The notes below the pieces were generated by a model. That model worked only from the letters and a program-made list of their open reading frames with translations. It was not told where the DNA came from and searched no databases. Shown in pieces: positions 46,616 through 56,865 of a DNA stretch of 64,000 nt. The position numbers and the translations under genes were made by a program. The first letter of the stretch is position 1; each line of letters begins with the position of its first letter. The DNA comes from an uncultured Bacteroidales bacterium (lineage in GTDB: Bacteria > Bacteroidota > Bacteroidia > Bacteroidales > P3), in the NCBI GenBank assembly GCA_900319865.1, contig ONQD01000006.1, positions 17,791-81,790 on the forward strand. Reading direction: 5' to 3'.

Positions 46616-47755
46616 ATGAAATTTATCATCAACAGCCTTCTGTTTTCCAAACAGATACAGTCGTTGAGCGGTGTAATTACAAACAGCAACACCGTTCCTA
46701 TCATTAATTGTTTTCATTTCCATTTGGACGAAGGGTTGCTTACAATCCGCGCCACCGACCTCGAAACAACTCTCGTTGCCAAGATAGAGGTGGAATCGGG
46801 CCGTGTGGAAGGCATCACCGATATCGCCATCCCTTCCAAGTTGCTGCTCGACATAGTGAAGAACCTTGAGGATGTGCCTCTTACATTCTCGGTCGACGAC
46901 AACACGTTTGCCATCAGCATCACTTCGGGCGAAGGCAAGTACCGCCTGGCCGGCAAAGACCCCGAAACGTTCCCCTCGATGCCCGAAGCCCGCGAAACCA
47001 CTTCCATCACCATGCCCGGTTCAATTCTGGCCAACGCCATCGGCAAAACAGCCTTTGCGGCCTCGACCGACGAGATGCGCCAGCAGATGAGCGGTATATA
47101 CTGCGAAATAGGACCCGAATTTCTCACCTTTGTGGCCACCGATGCCCATAAGCTGGTGCGCTACCGCTGCAAAGATGTCCATTCGGAGGAGACTGTGTCG
47201 TTCATCCTGCCCCGCAAACCGGTGGTGATGCTGCGCAACATCCTGTCGAGCATCAAGGAAGAGACGGAGGTGGTTTTGGAGTACAACAAAATCAATGCAT
47301 TCTTCTCTTTCGAAAACTTCTATATTGCCTGCCGCCTGGTGGACGGTCGCTACCCCAACTACGATGCCGCCATCCCCAAGGAGAACCCCAACAAACTGAC
47401 CATCGACCGCAATTCGTTCCTCAACACCCTGCGCCGCGTGGGTCTCTTTGCCAACCAGGCTTCGAACCAGGTGAGACTGTCTATCAGCCCCCGCGAACTG
47501 GTGGTGAGCGCCGAGGACCTCGAGTTTTCGAACGACGCCAACGAGAAGCTGCCCTGCCAATACGAGGGTGAGCCTATGGAGATTGGCTTCAACGCCAAAT
47601 TCCTTATGGAGATGGTCTCGAATGTCGACACCGAGCAGATACTGATAGAGCTTTCGCACCCCAGCCGCGCCGGCATTATGTTCCCCGTGTATGAAGACGA
47701 GGAGCGTTCCGAGGACATCCTGATGCTGGTTATGCCGGTGATGCTTGCCAACTAG
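46616..47755 (+). CDS. dnaN: DNA polymerase III beta subunit (sliding clamp)
   Basis: 379 residues with three repeated clamp domains. Recognisable blocks are LSGVITNSNTVPIINCFHF at the start, MSGIYCEI, FVATDAHKLVRY in domain 2 and RLVDGRYPNYDAAIP in domain 3. The end LMLVMPVMLAN is the family-type C-terminus (MPM-like). It tethers polymerase to DNA. Unlike many bacteria, dnaN is not next to dnaA, which lies about 14 kb further on. Confidence 0.97.
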   Translation: MKFIINSLLFSKQIQSLSGVITNSNTVPIINCFHFHLDEGLLTIRATDLETTLVAKIEVESGRVEGITDIAIPSKLLLDIVKNLEDVPLTFSVDDNTFAISITSGEGKYRLAGKDPETFPSMPEARETTSITMPGSILANAIGKTAFAASTDEMRQQMSGIYCEIGPEFLTFVATDAHKLVRYRCKDVHSEETVSFILPRKPVVMLRNILSSIKEETEVVLEYNKINAFFSFENFYIACRLVDGRYPNYDAAIPKENPNKLTIDRNSFLNTLRRVGLFANQASNQVRLSISPRELVVSAEDLEFSNDANEKLPCQYEGEPMEIGFNAKFLMEMVSNVDTEQILIELSHPSRAGIMFPVYEDEERSEDILMLVMPVMLAN

Positions 47756-47828
47756 TACATTTCGGGCTCCACAACCGGAACGACACACTAAATAACACAT
47801 CAACAAACAGAACCTCATTCACTTGACA

Positions 47829-48698
47829 ATGAAACGGAGCAAGGTTAATTTGTGGGAGACACATTCCTCAACCATCTTGAGCATCACCCTGGTGTTGTTC
47901 TTGCTGGGGTTGTGTATGATGGTGGAGTATCATTTCTACCGAGCCACCCACGATATGCAGGAGCGTATTACATACAAAGTTGATTTGGTGGCCGACATCA
48001 CCGACGAGGATGCCCAACAGCTGAAGGCCACCATCGAGGCCATGCCTTACGTAAAGCATGTGGATTATATCTCGCGGCAGAAAGCAGCCGAGATATTTAC
48101 CGAGGTGCTGGACGATGACTTTGTGGGCTTTATAGGCTACAATCCGCTTTATCCCAGCATGATGGTGAACCTCAAGGCCGACTACCTACCCGATGCCACC
48201 AACGAGATACGCCGCGGGGGCATAGACCGTTTCGAGAGCGAGGTGAGAGGTTTGGAGTATGTGGTGGGCGTTGCCTATCAGGAGAATGTGGTGAACCACG
48301 TGAACAGCGTTTTCTACAAGGCCACATGGTTTCTCATAGTGTTTATGGTGATCCTCATCCTGGTAAGCATACTGATGATACGCAGCACCATTGGCATATC
48401 GCTGTTCTCGCAGCGCGAAACCATCCGCACCATGCAGTTGGTGGGGGCCAAAAGAGCCTTCATATCGCGGCCCTATCTGGCCCGGAGCGTGTGGTACGGT
48501 TTGCTGGGCGCCGTCTTTGCCCTGCTGGCATTGGCCATATCGCTCGGAGTGTTCAACCAATCGCTGGGTGGGCTGGACCTTCTCAGCAGCACGCACATGA
48601 TATGGTATGCCGGCATTGCCGCCCTGGTCATCATTTTGGGCATCATACTCTCGTTTCTCTCCACACTTTCGGCCCTGCACCGCTATCTTGCATACTGA
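47829..48698 (+). CDS. ftsX: Cell-division protein FtsX
   Basis: 289 residues from ATG 47829 (an in-frame TTG at 47823 is possible). One N-terminal membrane helix, a periplasmic domain (about 45-165), and three C-terminal helices with the FtsX/MacB pattern SLFSQRETIRTMQLVGAKRAFI. It forms an ABC-type complex with FtsE that controls peptidoglycan hydrolases during division. ftsE is not adjacent, as usual for Bacteroidetes. It begins the ftsX-DUF3098-uppP-truB run. Confidence 0.93.
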   Translation: MKRSKVNLWETHSSTILSITLVLFLLGLCMMVEYHFYRATHDMQERITYKVDLVADITDEDAQQLKATIEAMPYVKHVDYISRQKAAEIFTEVLDDDFVGFIGYNPLYPSMMVNLKADYLPDATNEIRRGGIDRFESEVRGLEYVVGVAYQENVVNHVNSVFYKATWFLIVFMVILILVSILMIRSTIGISLFSQRETIRTMQLVGAKRAFISRPYLARSVWYGLLGAVFALLALAISLGVFNQSLGGLDLLSSTHMIWYAGIAALVIILGIILSFLSTLSALHRYLAY

Positions 48699-48751
48699 CA
48701 ACGAAACACCATTAACAGAATTAATACCTTATATAAAACCGACAATTCAAT

Positions 48752-49024
48752 ATGGCAAAAGAAATTAAGAACACAGACAGCAACGAAAAACAATTCTCGT
48801 TTGTCTTTGGAAAAACAAACTATATCATCATGATTGTGGGTGTGGTCCTGCTCCTGTTGGGCTATATACTGTTGGCCGGAGGCGGCAGCGACGACCCCAA
48901 CGTCTTCAACCCCGAAATGTTTAACGGCCGCCGTCTCTATGCCGCACCCATATTCATCATACTGGGTCTCGTTACCGAGATTGTGGCTATTATGTATCGT
49001 CCCAAAAATAAAACTGAAGAATAA
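48752..49024 (+). CDS. DUF3098 small membrane protein
   Basis: 90 residues with two membrane helices (about 25-43 and 66-82) joined by [25 protein letters not shown], the conserved block of this Bacteroidetes-specific family. Its constant place between ftsX and uppP suggests a role in division or envelope assembly, but the function is unknown. Its stop overlaps the uppP start (TAATG). Confidence 0.9.
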   Translation: MAKEIKNTDSNEKQFSFVFGKTNYIIMIVGVVLLLLGYILLAGGGSDDPNVFNPEMFNGRRLYAAPIFIILGLVTEIVAIMYRPKNKTEE

Positions 49025-49827
49025 TGGATTGGTTTGAAGCTCTCGTGCTGGGTCTCGTGCAGGGACTCACCGAATATCTGCCTGTTAGCAGTAGCGGACA
49101 TCTTGCCATTGGTGCCTATCTGTTCGGCCTCAACGGCGAGGAGAACCTGGCTTTCACAATAGCCGTACATGTGGCCACAGTACTCAGCACCATCGTTATC
49201 CTGTGGAAGGAAATAGTGTGGCTGTTCCAAGACTTCTTCAAGTTTAAATGGAATGAAGGTACACGCTATGTGGTCAATATACTTATCTCCATGATTCCTG
49301 TGGCCATAGTGGGATTCTTTTTCAAGGACCGCGTGGAGGAGATATTTGGCAGCGGCCTGCTGGTGGTGGGCATCTGCCTGCTGGTTACCGCCACACTGCT
49401 GGCCTTTTCGTATTGGGCAAAGCCGCGTCAGCGCGAAAACATTTCGCCCCTGCATGCCTTCGTTATCGGTATAGCCCAGGCTGTGGCCGTACTGCCGGGA
49501 CTGTCTCGTTCGGGCAGCACTATTGCCACCGGACTCCTGCTTGGCAACAAGAAAGAGAAACTGGCCCAGTTCTCATTCCTTATGGTCATACCTCCCATAC
49601 TGGGCGAAGCCCTTCTGGATGTAAAGGATATGGCCGAAGTGGGTGTGAGCAGTGCTATGGCTGGACTGCCTCCGTTGTCTTTGGCCATCGGTTTCATTGC
49701 AGCATTCGTGAGTGGATGCCTGGCCTGCAAATGGATGATTGATATCGTCAAGAAAGGCAAACTCATCTGGTTTGCACTCTATTGTGTTATTGTAGGCTCG
49801 CTGGCCATCGTGTTCTCGCAGATTTGA
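49024..49827 (+). CDS. uppP: Undecaprenyl-diphosphate phosphatase (BacA type)
   Basis: 267 residues and about eight membrane helices. The active-site motifs [14 protein letters not shown] (Glu-rich loop) and [15 protein letters not shown] are intact. It recycles the undecaprenyl carrier for peptidoglycan and O-antigen. Its stop TGA overlaps the truB start (TGATG), so all three genes are translationally coupled. Confidence 0.96.
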   Translation: MDWFEALVLGLVQGLTEYLPVSSSGHLAIGAYLFGLNGEENLAFTIAVHVATVLSTIVILWKEIVWLFQDFFKFKWNEGTRYVVNILISMIPVAIVGFFFKDRVEEIFGSGLLVVGICLLVTATLLAFSYWAKPRQRENISPLHAFVIGIAQAVAVLPGLSRSGSTIATGLLLGNKKEKLAQFSFLMVIPPILGEALLDVKDMAEVGVSSAMAGLPPLSLAIGFIAAFVSGCLACKWMIDIVKKGKLIWFALYCVIVGSLAIVFSQI

Positions 49828-50657
49828 TGACGCTAGAAGAATTGCTGGAAGGCGTTGTCCTGCCCATCGATAAACCCCGCCAATGGACATCATTCCAGGC
49901 GGTGGGCAAGGTGCGGGCAGTGATACGCAACCACTATGGCATCAAGAAATTCAAGATAGGCCACGCGGGGACCCTCGACCCCCTCGCGACAGGATTGCTG
50001 CTGGTATGTGTTGGCAAAGCCACAAAACGCATCGACGAGCTGCAATCGGGCGAGAAAGTGTATAGCGGCACAATGGTGCTGGGGGCCACTACTCCTTGTT
50101 TCGACCTGGAGAGGCCAATCGACCACTATTATCCCTTTGCGCACATCACCCCACAACTGATTTCGGACACCCTGCCGCAGTTTACCGGCAATATTCAGCA
50201 AGTGCCGCCAATGTTCAGCGCCGTGAAGATAAACGGGCAGCGGGCGTACCGATATGCACGGCAGGGAAATACCTCAGATGAATCAGTATCGGCGGTCGAC
50301 ACCCCATTGCCAACACCCAAAGAGGTGCATGTCGCCCAATTCGAGATAACAGATTTCCGCCCAGGCGACCCTGACCGCCAAGTGACGGATGCCGAATTGG
50401 AAGCCACAGCATCTGTCCCCACTGAACTCCACCACCTCTACAACAATCCGCTGGGCGTAGTTCCCGACCACCTGCCACAATTAGACTTCCGCATCCGCTG
50501 CGGCAAAGGGACATATATTCGCAGCATCGCGCGAGACCTCGGACTGGCTCTCGACAGCGGTGCCTTCCTTGCAAGCCTACGACGCGAGCAAATTGGCAAC
50601 TACACAATAAGCCAAGCAATTGCCCCCGACCAGGTGGAGCAATTCCTACTGCAATAG
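49827..50657 (+). CDS. truB: tRNA pseudouridine-55 synthase
   Basis: 276 residues. VVLPIDKPRQWTSFQAV, then GHAGTLDPLATGLLL with the catalytic Asp, PPMFSAVKINGQRAYRYAR and the later CGKGTYIRSIARDLG. It makes Psi55 in the tRNA T-loop. About 40 extra residues (roughly 184-223, PGDPDRQVTDAELEATASVP...) separate the PUA-side strand from the CGKGTYIR motif compared with short TruB proteins; the insert has no recognised domain. Confidence 0.95.
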   Translation: MTLEELLEGVVLPIDKPRQWTSFQAVGKVRAVIRNHYGIKKFKIGHAGTLDPLATGLLLVCVGKATKRIDELQSGEKVYSGTMVLGATTPCFDLERPIDHYYPFAHITPQLISDTLPQFTGNIQQVPPMFSAVKINGQRAYRYARQGNTSDESVSAVDTPLPTPKEVHVAQFEITDFRPGDPDRQVTDAELEATASVPTELHHLYNNPLGVVPDHLPQLDFRIRCGKGTYIRSIARDLGLALDSGAFLASLRREQIGNYTISQAIAPDQVEQFLLQ

Positions 50658-50986
50658 ACCTGCATCACTCATCCAAGAGGAGAGATTGCATTAGAGAAGA
50701 ACGCCTTTACTCTCAGAGACAACCGGATAAGGCTTATCTCTATACTTTCAAGTGTCTTCGGCAGAGACTAGTGTCGTCAAAGATACTTGCATGGATATTA
50801 TTCTTTAAACTTTACACTGGACCTGCTCAAATACTACAAAAGACGTTTATCGATAGAACGTCCATCTACGTTATTTGGGCTAAAAAAAAGTGTAGCATAC
50901 AGGTTTACATAGCTCCCTTTATGCAGGAATATACCATTATGAACAAGTTTTTGCAAAACAATTATCATAGATTGAACATTTTTTCG
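50658..50986 (+). other. Gene-free spacer
   Basis: About 330 bases between truB and the next promoter. No convincing frame, terminator hairpin or repeat was found. Confidence 0.45.
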
Positions 50987-50995
50987 TATATTTGC
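50987..50995 (+). promoter_or_regulatory. Promoter -7 element for the thioredoxin-like/nuclease-like genes
   Basis: TATATTTGC, exact consensus, 47 bases before the ATG at 51042. Confidence 0.65.
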
Positions 50996-51041
50996 AAAGT
51001 TTTTGAGAATAAAAAAAATAACAGATTAAATACTCATCACT

Positions 51042-51605
51042 ATGAAAAAAGTCATCTTATTATTGATGGTTCTGGCATTGACTGCCCCCACATGGGCTCA
51101 ACAGAAAAACAGCAAAAAAAGCACTCCTACCCTTTCCAATCAGGCGAACGTACAAAACGTACAAAAAGAAAACAAGGACAAAGAACACCTCCCCAAAGTA
51201 TATGACGAGACCATATCGCCCTGGGAGCAGATAGAGAAAGCCCTAAGCGAGGCCAACGCCACCGGGCGCAAGGTGATTTGCCAGGTGGGAGGCAACTGGT
51301 GCCCCTGGTGCTTACGGTTTGCCGATTTTATCACCAAAGACGAGGAGATAGCCCATGTTATTAAAGAGAACTATGTCTACATACACGTCAATGTTCCCAA
51401 GAAGGACAGAGACCTCGAATTGATGAAACGGCTGGGCAACCCCGGACGCTTCGGATATCCCGTGTTTGTCATCCTCGATGAGAAAGGCAATGTGCTTCAC
51501 ATTCAGAACAGCTCTTACCTTGAAGAAGGCACGAGTTATGACCGCAAGAAAGTGTTGGAGTTCTTCATTGCATGGACTAAGAAATCGATAGAGAATATCC
51601 GCTAA
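51042..51605 (+). CDS. Exported thioredoxin-fold protein
   Basis: 187 residues. Signal peptide (MKKVILLLMVLALTAPTWAQ), a Lys/Asn/Gln-rich linker to about residue 50, then a thioredoxin fold with WCPWC at 86-90 (in QVGGNWCPWCLRF) and the cis-Pro motif GYPVFVILD. It resembles DUF255/thioredoxin_7-type proteins that work in the periplasm on disulfides. Eleven bases separate it from the following lipoprotein. Confidence 0.85.
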   Translation: MKKVILLLMVLALTAPTWAQQKNSKKSTPTLSNQANVQNVQKENKDKEHLPKVYDETISPWEQIEKALSEANATGRKVICQVGGNWCPWCLRFADFITKDEEIAHVIKENYVYIHVNVPKKDRDLELMKRLGNPGRFGYPVFVILDEKGNVLHIQNSSYLEEGTSYDRKKVLEFFIAWTKKSIENIR

Positions 51606-51616
51606 TCCCGACTGCC

Positions 51617-52444
51617 ATGAAAAAGATATTGTTGCTGTGCCTTGTGGCATTGATGGTGGGTTGCACTCCCAAAGACATAAAATTCATGTCGTTCAACATC
51701 CGCAACAGCAGCCCCTGGACTATCAACGAAGACGGAGAAAATGCTTGGGGAAATCGACGTGAGGCCGTCGCCAACATGATACTGAAGGAGAAGCCCGATG
51801 CGTTAGGCCTGCAGGAAGCCTTGCCCGATCAGACAGACTATCTGGACAGCGTATTGGCCGGAGAGTATGTCCGCATAGGTGTAGGCCGCGACGACGGCGA
51901 CCGCGGAGGCGAAAGCATGTGCATTTACTACCGTCCCGAGAGCCTCACACTCATCGACTGGCACACGGAATGGCTCAGTCCCACACCCGACTCCGTAAGC
52001 AGGGGCTGGGACGCCGCATGCATCCGCACTTTGACCTTTGCGCATTTCCACTTAAAAAAACAATCAAGGAAAGAAATTATCTATATCAATACACACCTCG
52101 ACCACGTGGGTCAGGAAGCCCGACGCAACTCAGTGTTGCAGCTTTGCAACATCAGCAAGAATAACAAACTCCCTGTTATCATAGGAGGCGACATGAACTC
52201 CACATTGGACGACACGATATTCCTTCCCTTCAAGGAGAACAACCTGATTTCGGCTCGCGACTTGGCGGAAGTGACCGACAGTGCCAGCACTTATAATGCT
52301 TTCGGCAAGGCCAAGGCATCACAGATTGACCATTTTTTTGTGCGCGGATGGAAAGAGGTGAAAGAGTTCCGCACCCTGACCGACGACTATGGCGCACCCT
52401 ATCTCTCCGACCACTACCCCATTGTTACAATTGTCGGTCTTTAA
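51617..52444 (+). CDS. Endonuclease/exonuclease/phosphatase-family lipoprotein
   Basis: 275 residues. Lipobox LMVGC, then the EEP fold: FMSFNIRNSS (Asn), LGLQEAL (Glu), INTHLDHVG, GGDMN (catalytic Asp/Asn) and the final SDHYPI (Asp-His). The full metal-dependent phosphodiesterase site is present. Lipid anchoring suggests the substrate is outside the cytoplasm: DNA, a nucleotide or a sugar/lipid phosphate; it cannot be decided here. Confidence 0.88.
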   Translation: MKKILLLCLVALMVGCTPKDIKFMSFNIRNSSPWTINEDGENAWGNRREAVANMILKEKPDALGLQEALPDQTDYLDSVLAGEYVRIGVGRDDGDRGGESMCIYYRPESLTLIDWHTEWLSPTPDSVSRGWDAACIRTLTFAHFHLKKQSRKEIIYINTHLDHVGQEARRNSVLQLCNISKNNKLPVIIGGDMNSTLDDTIFLPFKENNLISARDLAEVTDSASTYNAFGKAKASQIDHFFVRGWKEVKEFRTLTDDYGAPYLSDHYPIVTIVGL

Positions 52445-52474
52445 TTCATAAATATAACCCAAATCTTCCATACC

Positions 52475-55093
52475 ATGAAAAAGATTCTTACTTTTTTGAC
52501 CGCTGCACTGTTGCTCTCGTCCACAATACAGGCACAGCACAATCTGGCCTCTCATAGTATTGACCCCGATGCCGATGCCGCTGCGATAGCCCGCATGAGG
52601 CACAAAATGGACTCTATCCGAAAATACCGACCCACCGTCGCACTGGTGCTGGCCGGCGGAGGAGCAAAGGGGGCGGCACACATCGGAGCCCTCGAATATA
52701 TCGAGGAGCTGGGCATTCCCATCGATATGGTACTAGGTACAAGTATGGGAGGTTTGGTAGGTGGTCTGGTGTCTATGGGTTACGGTGCCAAGACCATCGA
52801 CTCCATTCTCACCAACACCAATTGGGGTGTGATGCTGAGCGACCAGGTACCTGTTGATAAGATGTCTTACACACGCCGAAAATACAACGACATGTACTTT
52901 ATCCGAACCCCTTTCCGCTATGAAAGCGACGAGTGGGAACGCCGCGCTCGCGAGGAATACCATACTCGCAAAGTCAATGAAGAGCAAAACCGCCTGTCCA
53001 CTTCGGAGGTGACACAACAATTCACCTCAAACATCATTGCCAACCTGCCCGACGGATATATCTATGGTTACAATGTCAACAAAATCATCAACAGTCTCAC
53101 AGTAGGATATCAGGATTCCATCGACTTCTCCACACTGCCTATCCCATACTGCTGTGTGGCGACCGACCTCGTGTCGATGAAAGCCAAGTACTGGACCAGC
53201 GGTTACTTGCCCGACGCTATGCGCTCCACGATGTCCATTCCCTTCTTCTTCACCCCCCTGCGTCGTGACGGACACATCTTCATCGATGGCGGCACACGTA
53301 ACAACTTCCCCACCGATATGGCTCGCGCCATGGGTGCCGACTATATTATCGGTGTCAATCTGAGCCAACCCCGAACCTATTCCGAAATCAACGGTATGTC
53401 CGAGTTGCTCCTGCAATGTATCTCGCTTATGGGCAAAGATGCCTTAGACGTCACCGTGCCCCTGGCCGATGTGTATATCAAACCCGACATGAGTGGCATG
53501 AACATGATGAGTTTCGATTCGCTATCCATAGCCGAATGCCTCCACCGCGGATATATTGCCGCCCAGAGCCAGGGAGAGAAACTGAAAGCCATTAAAGAGA
53601 AAGTGGGCAGCCAACACACCACGCATCTTTCCAACGTTCCCGCCATCAATGTCAACGACCATAAAGTTGTTATCGGACACGTTGAATATGACGGAATAGA
53701 CGAACGACTTGCCAGCTACTTCAGGAAGAAAAGCATAATAGCCGACAGCGGATTGTACAGCAGCAGCGAAATCGAAGAGGAAATGGCAGTCATGTACGGC
53801 TCCGGCCTTTTCGACCAAGTGTCCTATAGCCTATATGGCGACAAAGAGCCATTTACCCTCACTTTCCACTGCAAGCGTGGCCCTATTCACCAATTCGGTT
53901 TTGGCTTGCATTTCGACTCGAGAACCATGCTATCTGCTGCCATCAATGTGGGCATCAACCGTCGGAAACTCTCCGGGTTCAAAGCCGACTTCACCCTCTT
54001 CGTTGGCAACAATCCCTCCGCCACCATCGACATGAAATATGCCTTCCTCAATGGCCCCTCTATAGGCATTCGTCTGCACACCCGCTACCAAAATCTCATA
54101 AGCCAATCCGCACAGCAGGCCATAACCAGCATCATCAACAGTGAAGACCAGAATAAATCAGTATGGTATAATCATGCCGAAATCTACGCAATAACCCATT
54201 CCTGGCGTGATGGTTTTGCCAAACTTGGTTTTGAGTACCACTCCACACCCTACGAACAGACCGTTTACTATTACCGTGATTCCGACAACCCTTTCGAAAA
54301 CCCATACTATAAAGAAAGAATATGGGTTGGCAATCGAATCACCCGAAGCCGTAACTGGAACGTATTCACATTTGGCCCCTCTCTGGAACTAGTTTACGAC
54401 AATACGGACGACAGCTATTTCCCCACCAAGGGCATTGACATGGGAATCAAGTATTCATTCTATATATACCAATCATACAAGTTAAAGTTTGACCTTGATG
54501 ATACTGACTCCCTCTTCATTGAGAAACAGCACCTCGAATCTTCCCCTGACAGTCCAAAACAGGTCACTGACGAAACTTTTGATTATTATATAGTACATGA
54601 TCTGTCGCACAATCTGAACCTACACATCAAAAAAGTCTTTGCACTTCACCCCCGTATAGCCCTGATACCCTCTTTGTGGGGCAATTTAAACTTTGATAAT
54701 AAAAACATGGAAAATTCTGGATACTACTCCGATTGGCTCACCTGCTACATTGGAGGCACCACAGCAGGCCGATTCTATCCCAACCAGTTACCCTATATTG
54801 GCTACAACCTGCCACACTATATCCTATACAGTCCCATCTGTGTAGTAGGAAATGTGGACCTGCGTTTCCGTGTTGGCAGCAAGTTATTCCTCACCCTTAC
54901 TGCCGCAGGATATAGTACAATTATGACAAAGAAAATGACCGAATATCGCATGAACACCATCACTGACTATGCCCTGGCACTTCAAGTGGGATACCAATCA
55001 ATGATCGGCCCCATCAGCTTCAATGTCCACTGGTCGCGCTATAACGAACCCACCAAATGGGGATGCTACCTAAGCATGGGATTAGATCTATAA
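52475..55093 (+). CDS. Patatin-like phospholipase fused to an outer-membrane barrel (type Vd-like)
   Basis: 872 residues. Signal peptide, then a patatin domain (about 53-370) with oxyanion loop GGGAKGAAHIG (61-71), nucleophile elbow GTSMGG (Ser90) and the catalytic Asp in FIDGGTRNN near 271. A POTRA-like segment (about 390-465) precedes a C-terminal 16-strand-type barrel ending KWGCYLSMGLDL. This order matches PlpD/type Vd autotransporters and the patatin-BamA proteins of Bacteroidetes. It should hydrolyse phospholipids at the surface. Confidence 0.9.
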   Translation: MKKILTFLTAALLLSSTIQAQHNLASHSIDPDADAAAIARMRHKMDSIRKYRPTVALVLAGGGAKGAAHIGALEYIEELGIPIDMVLGTSMGGLVGGLVSMGYGAKTIDSILTNTNWGVMLSDQVPVDKMSYTRRKYNDMYFIRTPFRYESDEWERRAREEYHTRKVNEEQNRLSTSEVTQQFTSNIIANLPDGYIYGYNVNKIINSLTVGYQDSIDFSTLPIPYCCVATDLVSMKAKYWTSGYLPDAMRSTMSIPFFFTPLRRDGHIFIDGGTRNNFPTDMARAMGADYIIGVNLSQPRTYSEINGMSELLLQCISLMGKDALDVTVPLADVYIKPDMSGMNMMSFDSLSIAECLHRGYIAAQSQGEKLKAIKEKVGSQHTTHLSNVPAINVNDHKVVIGHVEYDGIDERLASYFRKKSIIADSGLYSSSEIEEEMAVMYGSGLFDQVSYSLYGDKEPFTLTFHCKRGPIHQFGFGLHFDSRTMLSAAINVGINRRKLSGFKADFTLFVGNNPSATIDMKYAFLNGPSIGIRLHTRYQNLISQSAQQAITSIINSEDQNKSVWYNHAEIYAITHSWRDGFAKLGFEYHSTPYEQTVYYYRDSDNPFENPYYKERIWVGNRITRSRNWNVFTFGPSLELVYDNTDDSYFPTKGIDMGIKYSFYIYQSYKLKFDLDDTDSLFIEKQHLESSPDSPKQVTDETFDYYIVHDLSHNLNLHIKKVFALHPRIALIPSLWGNLNFDNKNMENSGYYSDWLTCYIGGTTAGRFYPNQLPYIGYNLPHYILYSPICVVGNVDLRFRVGSKLFLTLTAAGYSTIMTKKMTEYRMNTITDYALALQVGYQSMIGPISFNVHWSRYNEPTKWGCYLSMGLDL

Positions 55094-55103
55094 ACAGAAA
55101 GCT

Positions 55104-55670
55104 CTATTGCAGCACCGTATGCTCCAGCAGTGTATAGGTGCCCAACCCAATCAGCACAAGGCCGGCCATGATAGTGGCGGCCTTGTCTGGTACTGGTATA
55201 TTCCGTTTGCCCAAATACACCCCCACACACGACACCACAAATGTCACAACTCCGATAATGAGCACAGTCACCAGCGTCTCGAAGAGCGTACTATTCAATC
55301 CAAAACCAATGCCCACTACAAAAGCATCAATACTGGTGGCCACACCCAACACACACAGGGTACTGAAACAACTCAAATCCAGCTGAGGTTCATTCTCTCC
55401 CACAAAAAGGGCGTCCCATATCATCTTGCCGCCCACTGCCAGCAGCAAACCGAAAGCAATCCAATGGTCCAACGCCGACACCACATCCTTGAATGCCGTA
55501 CCCAACAAAGCCCCCAACAACGGGAAAAGCCCCTGGAAAAAAGCAAACACCACAGCCATCAGCAATCCTCGCCGATAGCTCATCTTGCTCTTGAACGCAC
55601 TGGTGGTGGAAACCACCAAACTGTCGACACACAATGCCAACGCCAGCAGAAAAGACTCAACTAAAAACAT
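55104..55670 (-). CDS. mntP: Manganese efflux pump MntP
   Basis: 188 residues with six membrane helices in two repeats. Each repeat has a conserved Asp: LALCVDSLVVS near the start and GVATSIDAFVVGIGF in the middle. It exports Mn2+. It is the second gene of an operon with terC, 34 bases apart, both behind the manganese-sensing leader at 56861-56955, which supports the assignment. Confidence 0.94.
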   Translation of the reverse strand: MFLVESFLLALALCVDSLVVSTTSAFKSKMSYRRGLLMAVVFAFFQGLFPLLGALLGTAFKDVVSALDHWIAFGLLLAVGGKMIWDALFVGENEPQLDLSCFSTLCVLGVATSIDAFVVGIGFGLNSTLFETLVTVLIIGVVTFVVSCVGVYLGKRNIPVPDKAATIMAGLVLIGLGTYTLLEHTVLQ

Positions 55671-55704
55671 TCAATTCCTCTCTATATTAGTCACCCCCAT
55701 GATA

Positions 55705-56766
55705 TCATTCGGATATCGGGGACACCGCACGTTTCTTTTTGGGGAAAAGCAGCGACAGGCAGATTGAAGCCACCAAGATACCCAATATCACCATCAGTGA
55801 AGCCATAGTACTGATTTCCCATCCGAAAAACTCATGTCCAATCATCTTCACCCCAATGAAACACAGCAACAGCCCCAACCCGTATCTCAGCAGCCAGAAC
55901 ATATCTGTCACATTGCTCAACAGGAAGAAGAGCGACCTCAATCCCATAATTGCAAAGATGTTGGAGAAATATACTATAAACGTGTCAGTAGTGACCGAGA
56001 ACACAGCGGGGATGCTGTCCACTGCAAAAATCACATCCGAAAACTCTATTACCAGCAACACCAAGAACAGCGGAGTCATATACATACGGCCATCCTTCTT
56101 GATAAAGAAATCATGGCCTTCCGAAGTGCGGCTTACAGGCAATATGCGGCTGGCAAATTTCACCACCGGATGGTTGGCTGTGTCGATTTTCTCATCGCCC
56201 TTGTTGCGGAACATCTTGATACCGCTATATATAAGCACCACTCCAAACACAGCCAGAACCCATGCGAAACGGTCTATCACTGCACCCAACAGGAAGATGA
56301 ACAAGAAACGCATCACAATAGCACCCAGAATGCCCCAAAACAGCACACGGTGGTAGTAGCGTTTGTCAATACCGAAACTCACAAAAATCATAATCATCAC
56401 GAAGATATTGTCTATCGACAGCGTTTCTTCCAAAAAGTAACCCGCCAGATATTGCGAGAAAACCTCTTTTCTATATATCTCCAGTGCTGCCCCGAAATCC
56501 ATGTCGGGCAATATCCTATGAGCCAGCACGCCTCCTTTGGCATACTCCAGCAGTTCGTCCATCGAAGTGATGCCATGCACCCATTCTGCCTTAAACCTCA
56601 GCAGCAGGCCGAACAGCATGGCCAGCAATACCCATATACCGGTCCAGATGGCGGCCTCTTTAATCTTAATTACGTGATCCTTTTTGTGGAATACACCCAA
56701 ATCCAACGCCAACATGAAGATGATAAACACCATGAAGGCTGCAAAGAATAGAAAACGTGATGTCAT
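55705..56766 (-). CDS. TerC-family (Alx-like) metal transporter
   Basis: 353 residues with about nine membrane helices. Two Asp-rich motifs are intact: FLEETLSIDNIFVMIMIF and VIEFSDVIFAVDSIPAVF. E. coli Alx and related TerC proteins move Mn2+, and several sit behind the same riboswitch class as here. It is first gene of the terC-mntP operon; the 5' leader holds the riboswitch and terminator. Confidence 0.93.
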   Translation of the reverse strand: MTSRFLFFAAFMVFIIFMLALDLGVFHKKDHVIKIKEAAIWTGIWVLLAMLFGLLLRFKAEWVHGITSMDELLEYAKGGVLAHRILPDMDFGAALEIYRKEVFSQYLAGYFLEETLSIDNIFVMIMIFVSFGIDKRYYHRVLFWGILGAIVMRFLFIFLLGAVIDRFAWVLAVFGVVLIYSGIKMFRNKGDEKIDTANHPVVKFASRILPVSRTSEGHDFFIKKDGRMYMTPLFLVLLVIEFSDVIFAVDSIPAVFSVTTDTFIVYFSNIFAIMGLRSLFFLLSNVTDMFWLLRYGLGLLLCFIGVKMIGHEFFGWEISTMASLMVILGILVASICLSLLFPKKKRAVSPISE

Positions 56767-56826
56767 TTTATATATTATTATACCTTTTTATCTGTTCTGT
56801 TCTTCTTGTTTCAAGGAGTCGGCCAC

Positions 56827-56865
56827 AAAAAAAAGACCACAGACACGCCTCTGGCGTACCTATGA
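56827..56865 (-). terminator. Riboswitch expression-platform terminator
   Basis: On the minus strand, TCATAGGTACGCC pairs with GGCGTGTCTGTGG (13 pairs including G-T wobbles) around a 3-base loop, followed within two bases by eight T. The 5' arm contains the TCATA that also forms riboswitch stem P1, so aptamer folding and termination exclude each other. Confidence 0.75.
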
